A program made the position numbers and the translations under genes. From Hypoxylon rubiginosum (Eukaryota; Ascomycota; Sordariomycetes; Xylariales; Hypoxylaceae): a stretch of 64,000 nucleotides of DNA. Positions 45,141 to 56,600 of the stretch are shown here, in pieces (position 1 is the first letter of the stretch; the number at the start of each line of letters is the position of its first letter). The notes under the pieces were generated by a model, which ran no database searches, was not told where the DNA came from, and saw only the letters and a program-made list of their open reading frames with translations. The stretch spans positions 248,001-312,000 of the forward strand of contig CADCXA010000033.1 in assembly GCA_902806565.1 (NCBI GenBank), read 5' to 3'.

Positions 45141-46007
45141 TTAGCCCGAGGCGTCAGGCTGTGCTTGCATATTGTCAACACCATCGGCAACTTGCTTACA
45201 GGTGAGCAAGAACCCCCATCCCCCGGCAGCGTTGTACTCGACCCCCTGCTTTGCAAACTCAGGGCTTGTAGTTCCAGTTCCATCGCTCAGCAAAAGACAG
45301 TCCCAACCCTTTGTGAAAGCATCTTGAAGGCTGCCAGCTACACACTGATCTTCATTGGCACCAGAGAACAGCAACGTTCTGATGCCGCGCGACTTCAGAC
45401 CATCCTCAATTCCTGTACCGCCCCAAAACCCGCTCAGGCGGTTCTTGTAGATCCAGATGTCCTGTGGCTCAGCTTTCTCCGCTAACGAAGGGTAGAATTT
45501 CGAGTTCCACTGATCTTTCATTAACACCAAGCCGCCTTCGATCATGGTACCGTCCTCTTGTTCCAGGGGACCGATGTTCGAGCCTAGAGGCCCAACCCTT
45601 TTGGGACCTTCAAAGTTGGTGTCGGCTGCGAATCCTTTAACTATCGCTGGCGGCATGTTATCGAGATCCTGCTGTGACAAGCCCCACCCAAGCCATACTA
45701 TTGGCATCCCCGCCTTTCTGCATGCCGGAATAGCATACTTGAGAAGCCTGTCTATTATTTCGAAGCCCACGCTCTGGGAAGGCCGGCCAAGTAACGGTGA
45801 TAAAAAGTAATTTTGTAGGTCAATGACCACAAGTGCTGTTTTAGAAGGATCGATGGCAATCTGACCAGTGGTTGTCTCTAACGGAATTCGTGGATATATG
45901 CGTGGTGAGGCTGGAGTAGGAGGGTGAGTGAGATCGTATCCGTCGGCTTTTGAGTAGAGCCAGAAGTTCTTCGATCCGCCAATGACCTCCATTTCCACAG
46001 ATGCCAT
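45141..46007 (-). CDS. Isochorismatase-fold cysteine hydrolase
   Basis: Single exon, 288 residues. The family triad is visible: Asp63 in ALVVIDLQNYF, Lys188 in WIYKNRLSGFWG, and Cys222 in FSGANEDQCVAGSLQDAF. The Rossmann-like core and final YNAAGGWGFLLTC strand are complete. Members hydrolyse isochorismate, nicotinamide, carbamoyl compounds or similar. The substrate cannot be deduced here. In plant-associated fungi some secreted isochorismatases interfere with salicylate synthesis, but this protein has no signal peptide. It is followed on the left by the foldback-bearing intergenic region. Confidence 0.9.
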   Translation of the reverse strand: MASVEMEVIGGSKNFWLYSKADGYDLTHPPTPASPRIYPRIPLETTTGQIAIDPSKTALVVIDLQNYFLSPLLGRPSQSVGFEIIDRLLKYAIPACRKAGMPIVWLGWGLSQQDLDNMPPAIVKGFAADTNFEGPKRVGPLGSNIGPLEQEDGTMIEGGLVLMKDQWNSKFYPSLAEKAEPQDIWIYKNRLSGFWGGTGIEDGLKSRGIRTLLFSGANEDQCVAGSLQDAFTKGWDCLLLSDGTGTTSPEFAKQGVEYNAAGGWGFLLTCKQVADGVDNMQAQPDASG

Positions 46008-47121
46008 TTGAATGATTTAAGAAGTTTTTCCGATATTGCAAAACTCTTGAAAAGAACTAAGAATATGACAAACAAGTCGAGCTGGAATTCAAGTTTATTG
46101 GTGTGACAAGGGTCTGATATAAGAGGCTTGGAATATCTTCAATTTCAATAATAATCTTTATGGGTCCTAAGGTCCTTGGTTCCTTCCTTACTTTAAGAGG
46201 AAACAAGCCACCTATTTATGCTGGAAGGGTTAATGCCTAATTGCCACCTAATTGCCACCTAACCACCGCCTTAAGCGCTCTTACTACGTACCTAAGTGTT
46301 GGTACGAGGGTTTCATCCCAATATATCTCCTGCCAACCATCTGAAGCTAACGCAATTATTCTTCATATTCAGACTTTTTCCAAGGTTTCTAATCATGGGA
46401 TTCCTTATTCAGGTATCCAGTAAACGGTCCGTGTGACAGTTGGTGATAGAAAGCGGGGGCCATTAGCCACGGCATACAATTAAATGGGAATCTGTAACGT
46501 TAATCAAAATCGAGTAGATGATGCCATGAACAGCTGGAAACAAAGCCTGGAAACTTTCATAAGCGTCGAGGACACCTCAGTTTAATAGTACATTTCCTTC
46601 AATATCCCCTCGCTAATATGTACGGGCTTCTGGGGCAACCGAGAAAGGGTAAGAGGTGTTAACACCAATACTCGAGGAACGCGAGCGAATCCAGTCAGTA
46701 ACCCTCCAACTCCGTTCGCACGTAGACCGTCGACCGTGATCATAGTTTGGATTCAGCGGCCCAACTCAACGGTCTCAAATTTCATGCCGAGCCCCAGCCG
46801 AACTACTCAATAGCAAGCAACCGCCCATCTGTTACTCTGATTAGTGCGATTATATTCGGGAATTAGGATGTTCTGGACAGTGATAAGTATCAAATTGATA
46901 TCGATACTAGCAAAGGACTTCGATGCTATCCCTCAGTGATCCTTGAATACTAATTCCATGTCTCCCTTCCCATACCCCCCATTCCTGGAGGGCTGCGTTC
47001 AGGGGTCGAAAAATATATATAGGAACGCCAGCACCTTAATGCCCGTTGCTTTTCTGATTGCTGTCAAGAAACTCTGACCATATTCGTACCCCTTGAGCCC
47101 ACCCCGCATCTACCATACCTC
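46008..47121. other. Intergenic, 1.1 kb, no gene recognised
   Basis: Promoter side of the hydrolase gene. It contains a short direct repeat (AATTGCCACCTA twice, about 46240-46262). The right end is the 3' flank of the small minus-strand gene. Confidence 0.5.
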
Positions 47122-47744
47122 TCAATACTCTTGGGCTTTGTTCTTCTCAAGACGACGGCCTCGCACCGCCTTTAAGTACTGGGGGATCCTGCTGACTCGC
47201 TCGGGGGGCCGCTTGCTGGGATCTATGACCACCGTGAAGGTATCCCGCCTCAGCTTTCGCACCGTTAGTAAATGCTCACACGAAACGAGACTTGGAATAA
47301 TTATGTCAGACTGCATACCTGTACATCGTACTGGCCGGGATACTCGCGCTCGAGGTATGTCTTGAGCTCGAAGCTGCTGATTCTCGATGCCGAGAGCGTA
47401 TGCGTAATAATGCCGCGCCGGTCTCCACTAGTCAGCTCCTGGACCGTTGTGCGTCGAACATTACTCGCGGGCGAGCTCTGGGTAGTCGGATCCGGATCTT
47501 GTTCGGGGTCCTTGGGGACGCTCCGGTTCGTAAATTTGTCGGTCTTCTCTTGAATGACGTGGCATGGCTTTGGATGTTTGCTGAAACACATCCCGCAGCC
47601 TAGAAGACGCTCGCTAATCCACTCCCGGCAAGCAAAGCACTTGTCCAGCCATTTTTTGCGACGTGAGATAGAGTCCGATGTACTAGCATCTTCCTCTGTG
47701 GTGAATATCTCGACATATTCCGCTTCTTTCTTTTCGAGAGACAT
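47122..47744 (-). CDS. Small orphan protein with Cys cluster, 185 residues
   Basis: Exon 1 is 47744-47319 and exon 2 is 47253-47122. The 65-nt intron (GTATGC...GAAAG) has a strong branch-site word, TTACTAACG, about 15 nt before its end, and phase 0. The start is in a good context (GCCGCCATGTC). The protein has an acidic N-terminus, a Cys/Trp/His segment (CFACREWISERLLGCGMCFS, then KHPKPCH) with six Cys that could bind metal, a Pro/Asp/Ser linker, and a basic C-terminus (RRDTFTVVIDPSKRPPERVS). No family was recognised. The coherent intron and biased reading frame favour a real gene, but there is no homologue known to me. Confidence 0.55.
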
Positions 47745-48290
47745 GGCGGCGTAGATAGTCTGCCTGTCCAGGGCTGTAGAGGTTAGGTGAGAGGTCTAAT
47801 ATTTGCACGGACGGGGCTTCGTTGAGTGAATTTATGTGAGGTATCCTAGCAGTTCAAAAACAAGTCTCGGCTATTCCGTGATACTAAGTAGGGAGTCACG
47901 TATCTACTGACAGCCTTTGCAAGGACCCCGCAGTGCCGTTTGTTGTGACTAGGTATGTGAAATTCATCCCATATTAGACGACCATCCAGGGCCAGGAGAT
48001 CCAAAGATATGGGGCCTATATGAAATCATCAGGCACGAGTTCAAATATTCCAGTTTCCCCTACAAATCTACGACTTAGGGAATCTTGGACAAAGAACTCT
48101 CATAGTCATGATATTAATTCCTTAGCAGCAAGGGGGATATGAGGCCCCCCTGACTGCCTGGTAAAAGAACTAATTTGCCGTACCACATGCGCAAACACAT
48201 ATCTGATTTATAATACTTTCAGTATAGCTTTCGATCTGATGTTTTCGTCCATCAATAGCCCTGTTTTTTTTCCCTAACAAAATGATGTAG
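47745..48290. other. Intergenic, 0.55 kb
   Basis: Between the small Cys-rich gene and the 3' end of the Zn2Cys6 regulator, both on the minus strand. Nothing recognised. Confidence 0.5.
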
Positions 48291-50660
48291 TCAGCCTTGC
48301 GTGTGCATCCAGTTCCAGTCCATAGTGGTCCAGAACTGGTTTAAAGTGTCGAAATCCATCATGACCTGCCCGGGATTGTCAGGATATCCCCTAAGTTCCG
48401 ATCGTGTGAAATACTGTTCCCCAGCGGAGTGGCTACCGAAGTCCATTTCTTCCGTGTTAACAGTTGCAGGGCCGGCAGGCCGCTCTACGCTATCGGCTTG
48501 AGAAAGACTTGATCTTATCTGCGCCAACTTATTTCTAACGTCTGACACAATCGGCGGGGGCTCTGGAGGTTTGTCTTGCTGCTCAAATGTTGCTTCACGA
48601 GCTTCCCAGGCGTAAAGAACACCTTGAGCGAAGACTATAAACATGGGCTCGCCTTTCTTTGGGTCCATGGCACGAACCTTGTAATTATCACTCATGGTAT
48701 CCCAAGCCCTTTTGGCGTAGTCTTCGTTCGGTCGCTTTCTCAAATCTTGGAAAATGTGAACGTACGCAGGAAATGGGAATTCGAAGTGAATAAGCCAAAG
48801 GTAGCCTTCGGTAAGGGGCGAAGCCATGAGTTTCGTATCGCATTCGAGCATGTCCAATGCATAAAACACGGAAGCCTTACGTTGCGTATCCGTCTGCACA
48901 ACGGCTGACGTCGATTGTCTCGAATAGTGCTCTAAGAGACGGTTTCTCGCAAGATAACCACGCGTCGTCCATATTGTCATAAAGTGAAGTGGGCTCTCCG
49001 GCTCGCAGAATTTAAGGTACTTGTTTTCCATGGTTTCTTCTAGGGCAAGCAGCCCACTGTCTTCCGGCAGGTAACTCTGACGTGTATTCTTGGCTATGAT
49101 AGTGTTGTTTAAAAATGGTCTAGTCTGGCTAAGGTGATAGGAACTATGGCGCACGAAGTCGGCTAGCTCGCTGCGCACGACGGCGAATAGCGCTTCGGTC
49201 GGCTTTTCGTGTATTGCCGGTGGAGTCTTCGTCTCTGACCGGATTTCAGAGTCATCTACATTGAGAGGAGTCTTGCAATCCCAGATAGGAGCCAAAGTCG
49301 TTGCTTTGTAATCAAACATCTCACAGACGCGATTATCGAGAATAGTCAGTGCCCACCATAGCCTTCGACGCATCTCAGCCTCGAGAACGGTGTGCTTGGC
49401 ATAAGCAGACTCTTCGTGAATGCCCATGCGCTGTGCGATGCGGATAGCCACGGAAAGCATTGAGGACATAGACCGGGGGTCAGTCTCAGGTCTGACCGAG
49501 ACCTAGAAGCGCTGGATTAGAGGAACTCTAGAAGTACATGTAAACATCAACTAGACGTCGACGGAGCTTACCAGATACAGGTATAATGCCGTCAGAGAGT
49601 CACGATCGCCGAACTGCCAGACTCGGCAGTTTAGAAGTGCTTGTCGGCACGCAAATCTATACCTTACGAGTAGATCTTTCTTCGATGAACCAAAGGAGGT
49701 GTGGCATTTGTCATCTGCGAGACTAAGAACAGAGACGCTATATATACCAAAGAGTAACGCTTCAAATGTAGGACTGATATTCGCCGCATCGCGGGCGGCA
49801 TCGATAATGCGTGCTTGCAAAGTGGGTGTGTGAGTGACTTTGAGTAGGGGATTGATATTTTCCAAGTAAACCTGCCAGAGTCCAAAGATCCCGACTTGAT
49901 CAGGATGTAAAGCAGCAAGGTGAACGTTTGTTTTGGGTGAACCGAACAAGAGATGATCATTGCTTTCGCTTTGATACATGCTATCCCAAGCATGTTTGAT
50001 GACAGCATCGCGCATATCTTCGTTGCGCATAGGGTCGATGTCAGTCGCGTTATTATCGCTCTTAGAATCTATAGGAAGAATCTTCCGCTTAACTGTTAAC
50101 AGTCTAATTCAAACACTGCCGGCTAGATGAAGGGGAGACGACATAAATAAGAAAGCTTTGGCCGTACCCGTTCACTTATGACGTGCCACAGATTGCTAGA
50201 AGAAAGATTAGCTTACTAGAGGCGTACATTAGCAGGGAAACGCTTCTTACGGTGCTCTTAGGTCAACGGACGATTTCCCTCTCGACATTTCAGAATGCGC
50301 ATCGTCTACATAATCCACGTCTCCGCCGTCCTCACTAGGAGACATGTGTTCTGCGCCGGCAGCGGCAGAGGCATGCGTATGCAAAGGCTCAAATGTGATA
50401 TTGTTCTTGCGGAGCAGATCCTCGTAGTGCCGTATGCGCTCTAGGAACTCTCGCTCTGGAAACCTGCGGCGACGCGGGCGCGGCGCCGCAGTGGGCACGC
50501 ACTGGACGCCGGCCCGGATGCAATTCGCACACGGGAATTGGCGATCGCACTTGGTCTTGCGCTGCTGACATAACGCGCACGCTAGCACCCGCTGCGGCTT
50601 CACAGCCGTCGCGGTAGTGGTCGTTCGCGCTGGCATGGGGCTGGCCGCTGATGTCGACAT
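48291..50660 (-). CDS. Zn2Cys6 fungal transcription factor
   Basis: Exons 50660-50251, 50103-49572 and 49502-48291, with introns of 147 and 69 nt and phases 2 and 0, give 717 residues. The binuclear zinc cluster is complete: Cys28, 31, 38, 44, 47 and 54 (CX2CX6CX5CX2CX6C, core CALCQQRKTKCDRQFPC). An Arg run and a short coiled coil (FPEREFLERIRHYEDLLRK) follow and probably mediate dimerisation. The fungal-specific transcription factor domain is in the middle: NPLLKVTHTPTLQARI, LYLYLVSVRPETDPRSM, AIRIAQRMGIHEES and MRRRLWWALTILDNRVCEM. The tail is acidic and ends in WNWMHTQG. It is divergent from an MFS exporter across 606 bp, the usual arrangement for a pathway regulator and its exporter, so control of that promoter is a reasonable inference. 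Confidence 0.93.
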
Positions 50661-50916
50661 GGTGGTGTGTCCGGAGCATATAAGGTGGTCGAAGAAATGA
50701 AGTCAACTGGCTAATCGGGGAGCCGCCACGGGCTTTTCTAGTTCCCTGTGGAAAAGACATGAGCTGTCATACGGACCCGAAGGACATTTCTAGACCCCGA
50801 AGTGAATGGACTCGAAAGAGATTCGTATAGAACAAGCATTAACATGACGGAAGACGAAATAAAATATGGGGCTATCTCACAATGTATGGAGACTTATATG
50901 ACTTACATAAGCGAGT

Positions 50917-50990
50917 CCGGGCTTTAGTAAAGCCCGAAAGGGGCATAACCGCCCCTTTTCCCCCCTATTTCGTGTTTTACTAAAGCCCGG
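50917..50990. promoter_or_regulatory. Nested inverted repeat in the regulator/MFS divergent promoter
   Basis: Outer 15-bp arms CCGGGCTTTAGTAAA (50917-50931) and TTTACTAAAGCCCGG (50976-50990) are perfect reverse complements. The left arm is itself part of a 19-bp palindrome, 50918-50936, which starts CGG and ends CCG, so it reads CGG-N13-CCG. Between the arms is a second hairpin, AAAGGGGC-ATAACC-GCCCCTTT (about 50938-50959). Zn2Cys6 dimers bind CGG triplets in inverted orientation, so this is a candidate operator. Which protein binds is inference. The rest of 50661-51266 shows no other clear site. Confidence 0.7.
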
Positions 50991-51266
50991 AGAGCAACTC
51001 ATAGAGGGCAGCACGAACAGCTCCAACCTCCTTCGATACTCATATCTCGGCCTGCGGATTTCCAGACTTTCTACTCATTTTAGTATATAACTCAAAAAAA
51101 CACTATGTACCTCCTATCATCCATCCCATCATCCAACAATTTGCCACTCAGGGGGCAACCAACCAAATTCCTTAGTTATAGTAGCCGTTCCTAGATTCGT
51201 TCGTTACCTATTTTAATCGATATTTCTCATGTTTACCTAGTTGGAGCAGCAGCCCTCAATATCACC

Positions 51267-53228
51267 ATGGTATCTCAACGTCCAACAACTCCTCAAAGAA
51301 CCAAATCGGCTTCTAGGAACCCATCACACTCGACAGCAACACAACTCGCCAATACACCTAGAGATGTTGTTACCGAGGGAATCTCTAACAATCCTGGCGA
51401 TTCCGAGCCCAAGCTTTCAAGCACTAAGACTATCATCGTACTGGTCTCGGTTTTTCTAAGCATGTTTCTGGTCGCTCTAGACAGAACCATCATCTCAACA
51501 GTATAAGAACCGCCCACCTAACAAGCTCAAATCCAAATAACTGTCACTATCATGCTGCAATTCAATTAACTGACTATTCTGAATCAGGCCATACCTCAAA
51601 TCACCGACGACTTCAACGCCCTTGCCGATGTCGGCTGGTACGGAAGCGCGTACCTGTTGACCTTTGCTTCTTTCCAGCTCCTGTTTGGGAAAATCTACAC
51701 GTTCTTCTCTATAAGACTCGTCCTCCTCGCAAGCATCCTGACATTCGAGGTGGGATCCGCGCTCTGCGGAGCAGCCCCCAGCTCGGTAGCTTTCATCGTC
51801 GGAAGAGCAATCGCCGGGGTCGGTGGCGCTGGCATCTCGGCTGGAAGTGTAAGATCACCACTACTGCCCCTTTGATACTACCAAGTCACCTGTCTTATTA
51901 GCGAGTACCTTTAGATCGTATGCGTTGCTTACGTCGTCCCTTTGCCGAAACGCCCAATGATACAGGGCTGCATGGGCGCGGTCTTCGGTCTCGCCGCAAT
52001 CGCGGGCCCCCTGATCGGGGGTGCCTTTACTTCGAATGTGATATGGAGGTGGTGTTTCTATATCAACTTGCCCTTTGGTGGGGTGGTCCTGATCATCATT
52101 GCTTCTTTTCTCGGCATCCCCGACAGAGACACTACCAAGCTCCCCTTAGCGAAGAAGCTGGCTCAGCTTGATGTGCTTGGTACTGCACTTCTAGTACCTG
52201 GTGTGGTATGTCTCTTATTAGCGCTTCAGTGGGGTGGCCAGACATATGCTGTATGTTCAACTCTCATTCTGGGAAATTTCAAGTATGCTAATAGTTATCA
52301 GTGGAGCAATGGGCGTATCATAGCACTATTAGTCCTTGCGGGAGTACTACTAGTTGCTTTCGCTGCTGTTCAGATATTGGTCCCAGCAACAGCAACGCTT
52401 CCTCCGCGCCTATTCAAGCAACGGAGCGTCGTTTCGGCCCTCTGGGCAACTCTTTGCATCAGCTCAGGGAATTTCATATTCAGTAAGAAACCGGTGTGGC
52501 TGCGTACAAATTCATAGTTACTAATCCGAATCGCAGCCTATTTCCTTCCGATCTGGTTCCAGTCCATAACAGGCGTGTCTGCTGCAGAATCCGGCATCCG
52601 GCTATTGCCAGTGATGTTATCAGTGGTCGTAGGGTCGGTTCTTAGTGGCTTCATAAATTCCAAAATCGGATACTATACGCCCCTCGCAATCATCGGGTCC
52701 TGCGTTATGTCTGTCGGCGCCGGGCTCCTCACGACCTTCCAGGTCAATACGAGCGAAGGAAAATGGATCGGCTATCAAATCCTCTACGGGATCGGCGTCG
52801 GCTCGTGTTTCCAAGTACCGAATCTTGCCGTACAGACCGTTTTACCCAAGGTTGATGTGCCGATGGGACTGGCTCTGATGCTGTTTAGTCAGCTCCTGGG
52901 CGCAGCTGTATTCGTTGCTGTTGGCGAGAACGTATTGGGCAATCAGCTTGTGCAAAGGCTGTCTGGGATCCCCGGATTCGACTCGAGTCTTATTACAACA
53001 AGCGGTGCGACCTCCCTGCTCAGCTCACTGCCTGCCAATGCACTGGAAACAGCCCTCGGGGCTTATAATGAGGCTCTACAGAAAGTGTTCCAAGTTGGGT
53101 TGATCGTGTCCTGTCTTACCGTCCTTGGTACCGCTACACTGGAGTGGAGGAGCGTCCTTAAGAAGCCGGGAACTAAAGGTGCTGTCCGGGTTGGGAATTC
53201 CAAAGAAAAGCCAGAGGAGACATATTAA
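51267..53228 (+). CDS. MFS drug:H+ antiporter, DHA14-type (14 TM) exporter
   Basis: Exons 51267-51500, 51588-51848, 51915-52250, 52302-52482 and 52537-53228 give 567 residues with phase-matched GT-AG introns. A hydrophilic Ser/Thr/Pro N-terminus precedes TM1. Family motifs are present: [13 protein letters not shown] at the TM1 end, [41 protein letters not shown] (motif C region), [13 protein letters not shown] and the late TM helices with [17 protein letters not shown]. The fourth intron (52251-52301, 51 nt) has no stop in frame, so retention would insert 17 residues. Splicing is preferred because homologues run directly from the QTYA position into WSNGRII. Such exporters often secrete metabolites or give drug tolerance. 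The substrate is unknown and no biosynthetic backbone gene is in the window. Confidence 0.93.
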
Positions 53229-53616
53229 AACCAAGTCATGCCTCGTAATTGCTGGGTTTAGGGTTGAAAGCAACATGCTACCTTGGTAATAGTACCCCCT
53301 CGCGACATCGTTGCAATCATACGGCGTTTCTAGAGAAAGTATGTGTCTATTGACACCCTAAAGAATCGAGACTAATTTCAAAGACTTGGACTCCCCTGTT
53401 TCTACCTAAGTATAAAACCGTTCGCCAAAGCTGATGGGGGTTGTGGGACTCGAGATTCCTTGCCCAGCCACCGATCTGGCTTCTGTTTCGAGTGTGTGAA
53501 TGCTACGAGGGCATGTTTGGGCCCGAGGGAACTTAAGAATTAGCTCCATTCCCATCCATAAGGTCTACGTAGGTACAGTCTCCCAGTTAATACGGTATTA
53601 ATCCCGGACACGTGAA
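53229..53616. other. Intergenic between convergent MFS and DUF3433 genes
   Basis: 388 bp; nothing recognised besides the two 3' flanks. Confidence 0.6.
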
Positions 53617-56600
53617 TCAAGATTTGAGGATTCCCGTATCCCGATACCGTATACCCAAAGTCCCTCGTTCACCCTTCTCCATATAGAAAGCGCCATCGCC
53701 GAAGACGTCTTCCAATTCCTTATTACTCATCGTCTGTGCATTCGGTGGCAGCATGTCGAGAATATTGCCATCTGCAAGCAAGGCCACCACGCTCGCAATG
53801 CTACACGGATCACGCGGTAGCAACTTCGTGTTCGGCATAGCGTACCAACTCAGAAGTGAAAGAACCAAGATTGCTGTTAGTAGACCCTCGAGTATCCTAG
53901 TGGAGATGGCGTCCTGCACCAGTCGAGTCCTGGTGGTGGTGTGCTGTACGTTGGCCGGCAGCGAAAATGCAGTTTGATCTGATACCATGTTGTCCGTGGC
54001 GTTGTGCCATAAACGACTGGAGCTGCCGAACGCGTTGGCGCGCAATATCTTGTGCTGTGATATTATGGCGTTGCCAACCGTCTGTGCGGCTGACTCGTCT
54101 CCCAGGGATACGACGTCAAGAGCGAGACGTCCGGCCGGAGAGGTGAGGATAGAGAAGAATTTGTCAAGCACATGAGGCGTATCTAGATGCCACAAGTCCC
54201 TATACAAAATCCACGGGCTTTTACAGTTCGGCTGCTTGTCGAATTCAAACGGATCGTCCTCCCAAGGGCATGCTGGAAATTGGCTGACCACGTGTGCCGA
54301 TTTTATATCTGGCTGTGGTGGATGATCAGGCCGTATCTCTAAATCCAGCCCAAAGAATGTCGCCTTTACGTTTATTTCTTGTGCCGTCTCGTTGCAAACC
54401 ATCGCAGACACCGCTGAAACATTGCTTCTAGTTTTGTCTGGCACATGTCCCCAGGCATAAACATAATCCCCGCAGTTGTGTGAGCTTAGTTCTGCCCATT
54501 CCTTTCCACGCCAATCTTGGCTTCCGGGGTTAGCGACCCCAAAGTAAAAGCTTTTGGCTATCCAGTCACTTAACTCATCTATCTGTATGGTGATGTTTGT
54601 GCAATTATCCTGGTCGATCGTGATGTTCAACAAGGATGCCTGGACGGGTTCGAAGGTTGGCTCGAATGTTGCTTGAATTGCAGATGAATCAAAAATCTTG
54701 CAGCTTAGAGATGACCTTGCTACGGGGACTGTAGCTGTTACAACAATGTCCTCCCCTTGGGCTATATTATCGCTTCCATTAAACGGTCCATTACTCAGTT
54801 GAAGTTGTGGGAAAGCCAAGTCCTCGTGCGTAAAGGGGAGGTAATCTAGACTTGCTCCAAGGATGAGAGATGCGTTATCGCTATGTGCATCCCAAAATGT
54901 GGCATAATTCAAACTATTCAGCGCAGAGAGTTGAACAGCTTGAACGGGACTCGGAACGTCCATGGGGGAAAAGAGAGAACCAGCAGCGATCGTGAGGAAA
55001 AATGCCACAAAGGATGTCGCTATCGAAGCAACTACCATATGAAGCTTTAGTTTGGCAGCTGATACCAAGCCTGTGATGGCAAAGCGATCAACCAAGTCAA
55101 GACTTAGAGTCGATTCGAATCTGGATCCCCTGAGGAGATTATTGTATGGCACTAAGAGACGAACCTGTGACTCGGCAGTACTATAGTAAATAGACAGTAG
55201 GCTGAGGACGATGGCCGGCAAAATTGTCCATGCATAAGGAATACGGTCTGTCGCCTCCAAGTCGATAAGTCCGTTGTCCCTGTCGGATTTTCGTAGTAGA
55301 TACTCCAGCGTTATGACTACCGCTGCGACGATGAAACACATCGTGGTTCGGAAGACTGGGTGTAGGACTAACGGGTGCTTTACCTTGGCGTCCCTATTAT
55401 CTTTCGTAGAACAGACATCGCTTTCAGCGCCTTGCATTACATCCAAGTAGAAAGGCTTCCGTGTATGGACCTCTTTTTCTGTAGAAGTATACACACTGTA
55501 CTGTGAAGATCTGAGAAAGATATAGAGATCTTCATTGCTAGAAGCACTCTTATTTTCTAGGCTTCGTGTAAACCTCTGACTTGGATGCATCAGCGCAGCC
55601 ATGCCAATGATTGTTACTGGGCTTCGTGGTAGAATCTCATGCCTTGGGATCCGAAATATCATGACTAGGAGTAGCAATATACAGGATCCGGAGAGACCAG
55701 CCATCGCATGTGCTGTACCAGCTGTGACTAGGAGGCGAGTTTGTGTCGCTGTTGCAGTTGCATTTGATGCAAGACTCGGTATCGGTTCCTTGAAGTACAT
55801 AAACCCTAAGAAAGCTGCATATGATTCGAATAAGTTGTGCAATTGGCTTTCAACCAAGGGCGAATCCAGGATACGATCAATAATGCTTGGTGAGTTCGAT
55901 ATGGTATCCTCTTCCAGGGCACGCGCTAATAATCCGTCGAGCATAATGGATACAGGGAAGCCATTGGATGTTTGAATCCAAGTCGTATTAGTGATAAAAT
56001 TGCTACCACCCCGATCGCGAAGAAACATGTTGTTTAGGTCTTGCCAGGCCGCCCATGGCTTTGTTTTAGGAAGTGCTCGACGAGGCTGATTCGTGATGGC
56101 GAAGCGGTCGTTCTCCCCCTCTGTCCGAGTAATTGCCACTTTGCGCAGTACGTGTGATGGGGTACAAGTCCTTTCAAGCCATCTTTGAATTACACCACGT
56201 TGGTGGGTATGATTGTGGCTATCAACTGAACGTTCCCCATAGTTGACTTCCATGAAGTATACCTGAAGCGTATAGTTGCTGTCATAGAATGCCGGGCTTG
56301 TGTACGTTGTTGTGTTTCCGTCCTCAGTTATACGAAAATTCTCGTCGCAATAAGACGTACTCGCACGCCCATAGAGAACAGTATCGGACAGGTCTGGGGG
56401 GAATGTTATATTGAACTCCACTGTGCAGTTTCCAACATCAAAGCTCTGAGGGCGAGATTCTAAAGACCTGATTGTATCATTTACGGAGATATTGATGTAG
56501 TTGGTTTCATGGCACTCGAGTGCCCCAGAAAATGCATCCGTAATTGTCGTAATGTCTTTGAAGGGAGCCGGGTCTGCTTTAAAATCTTGGTACGTGAAGG

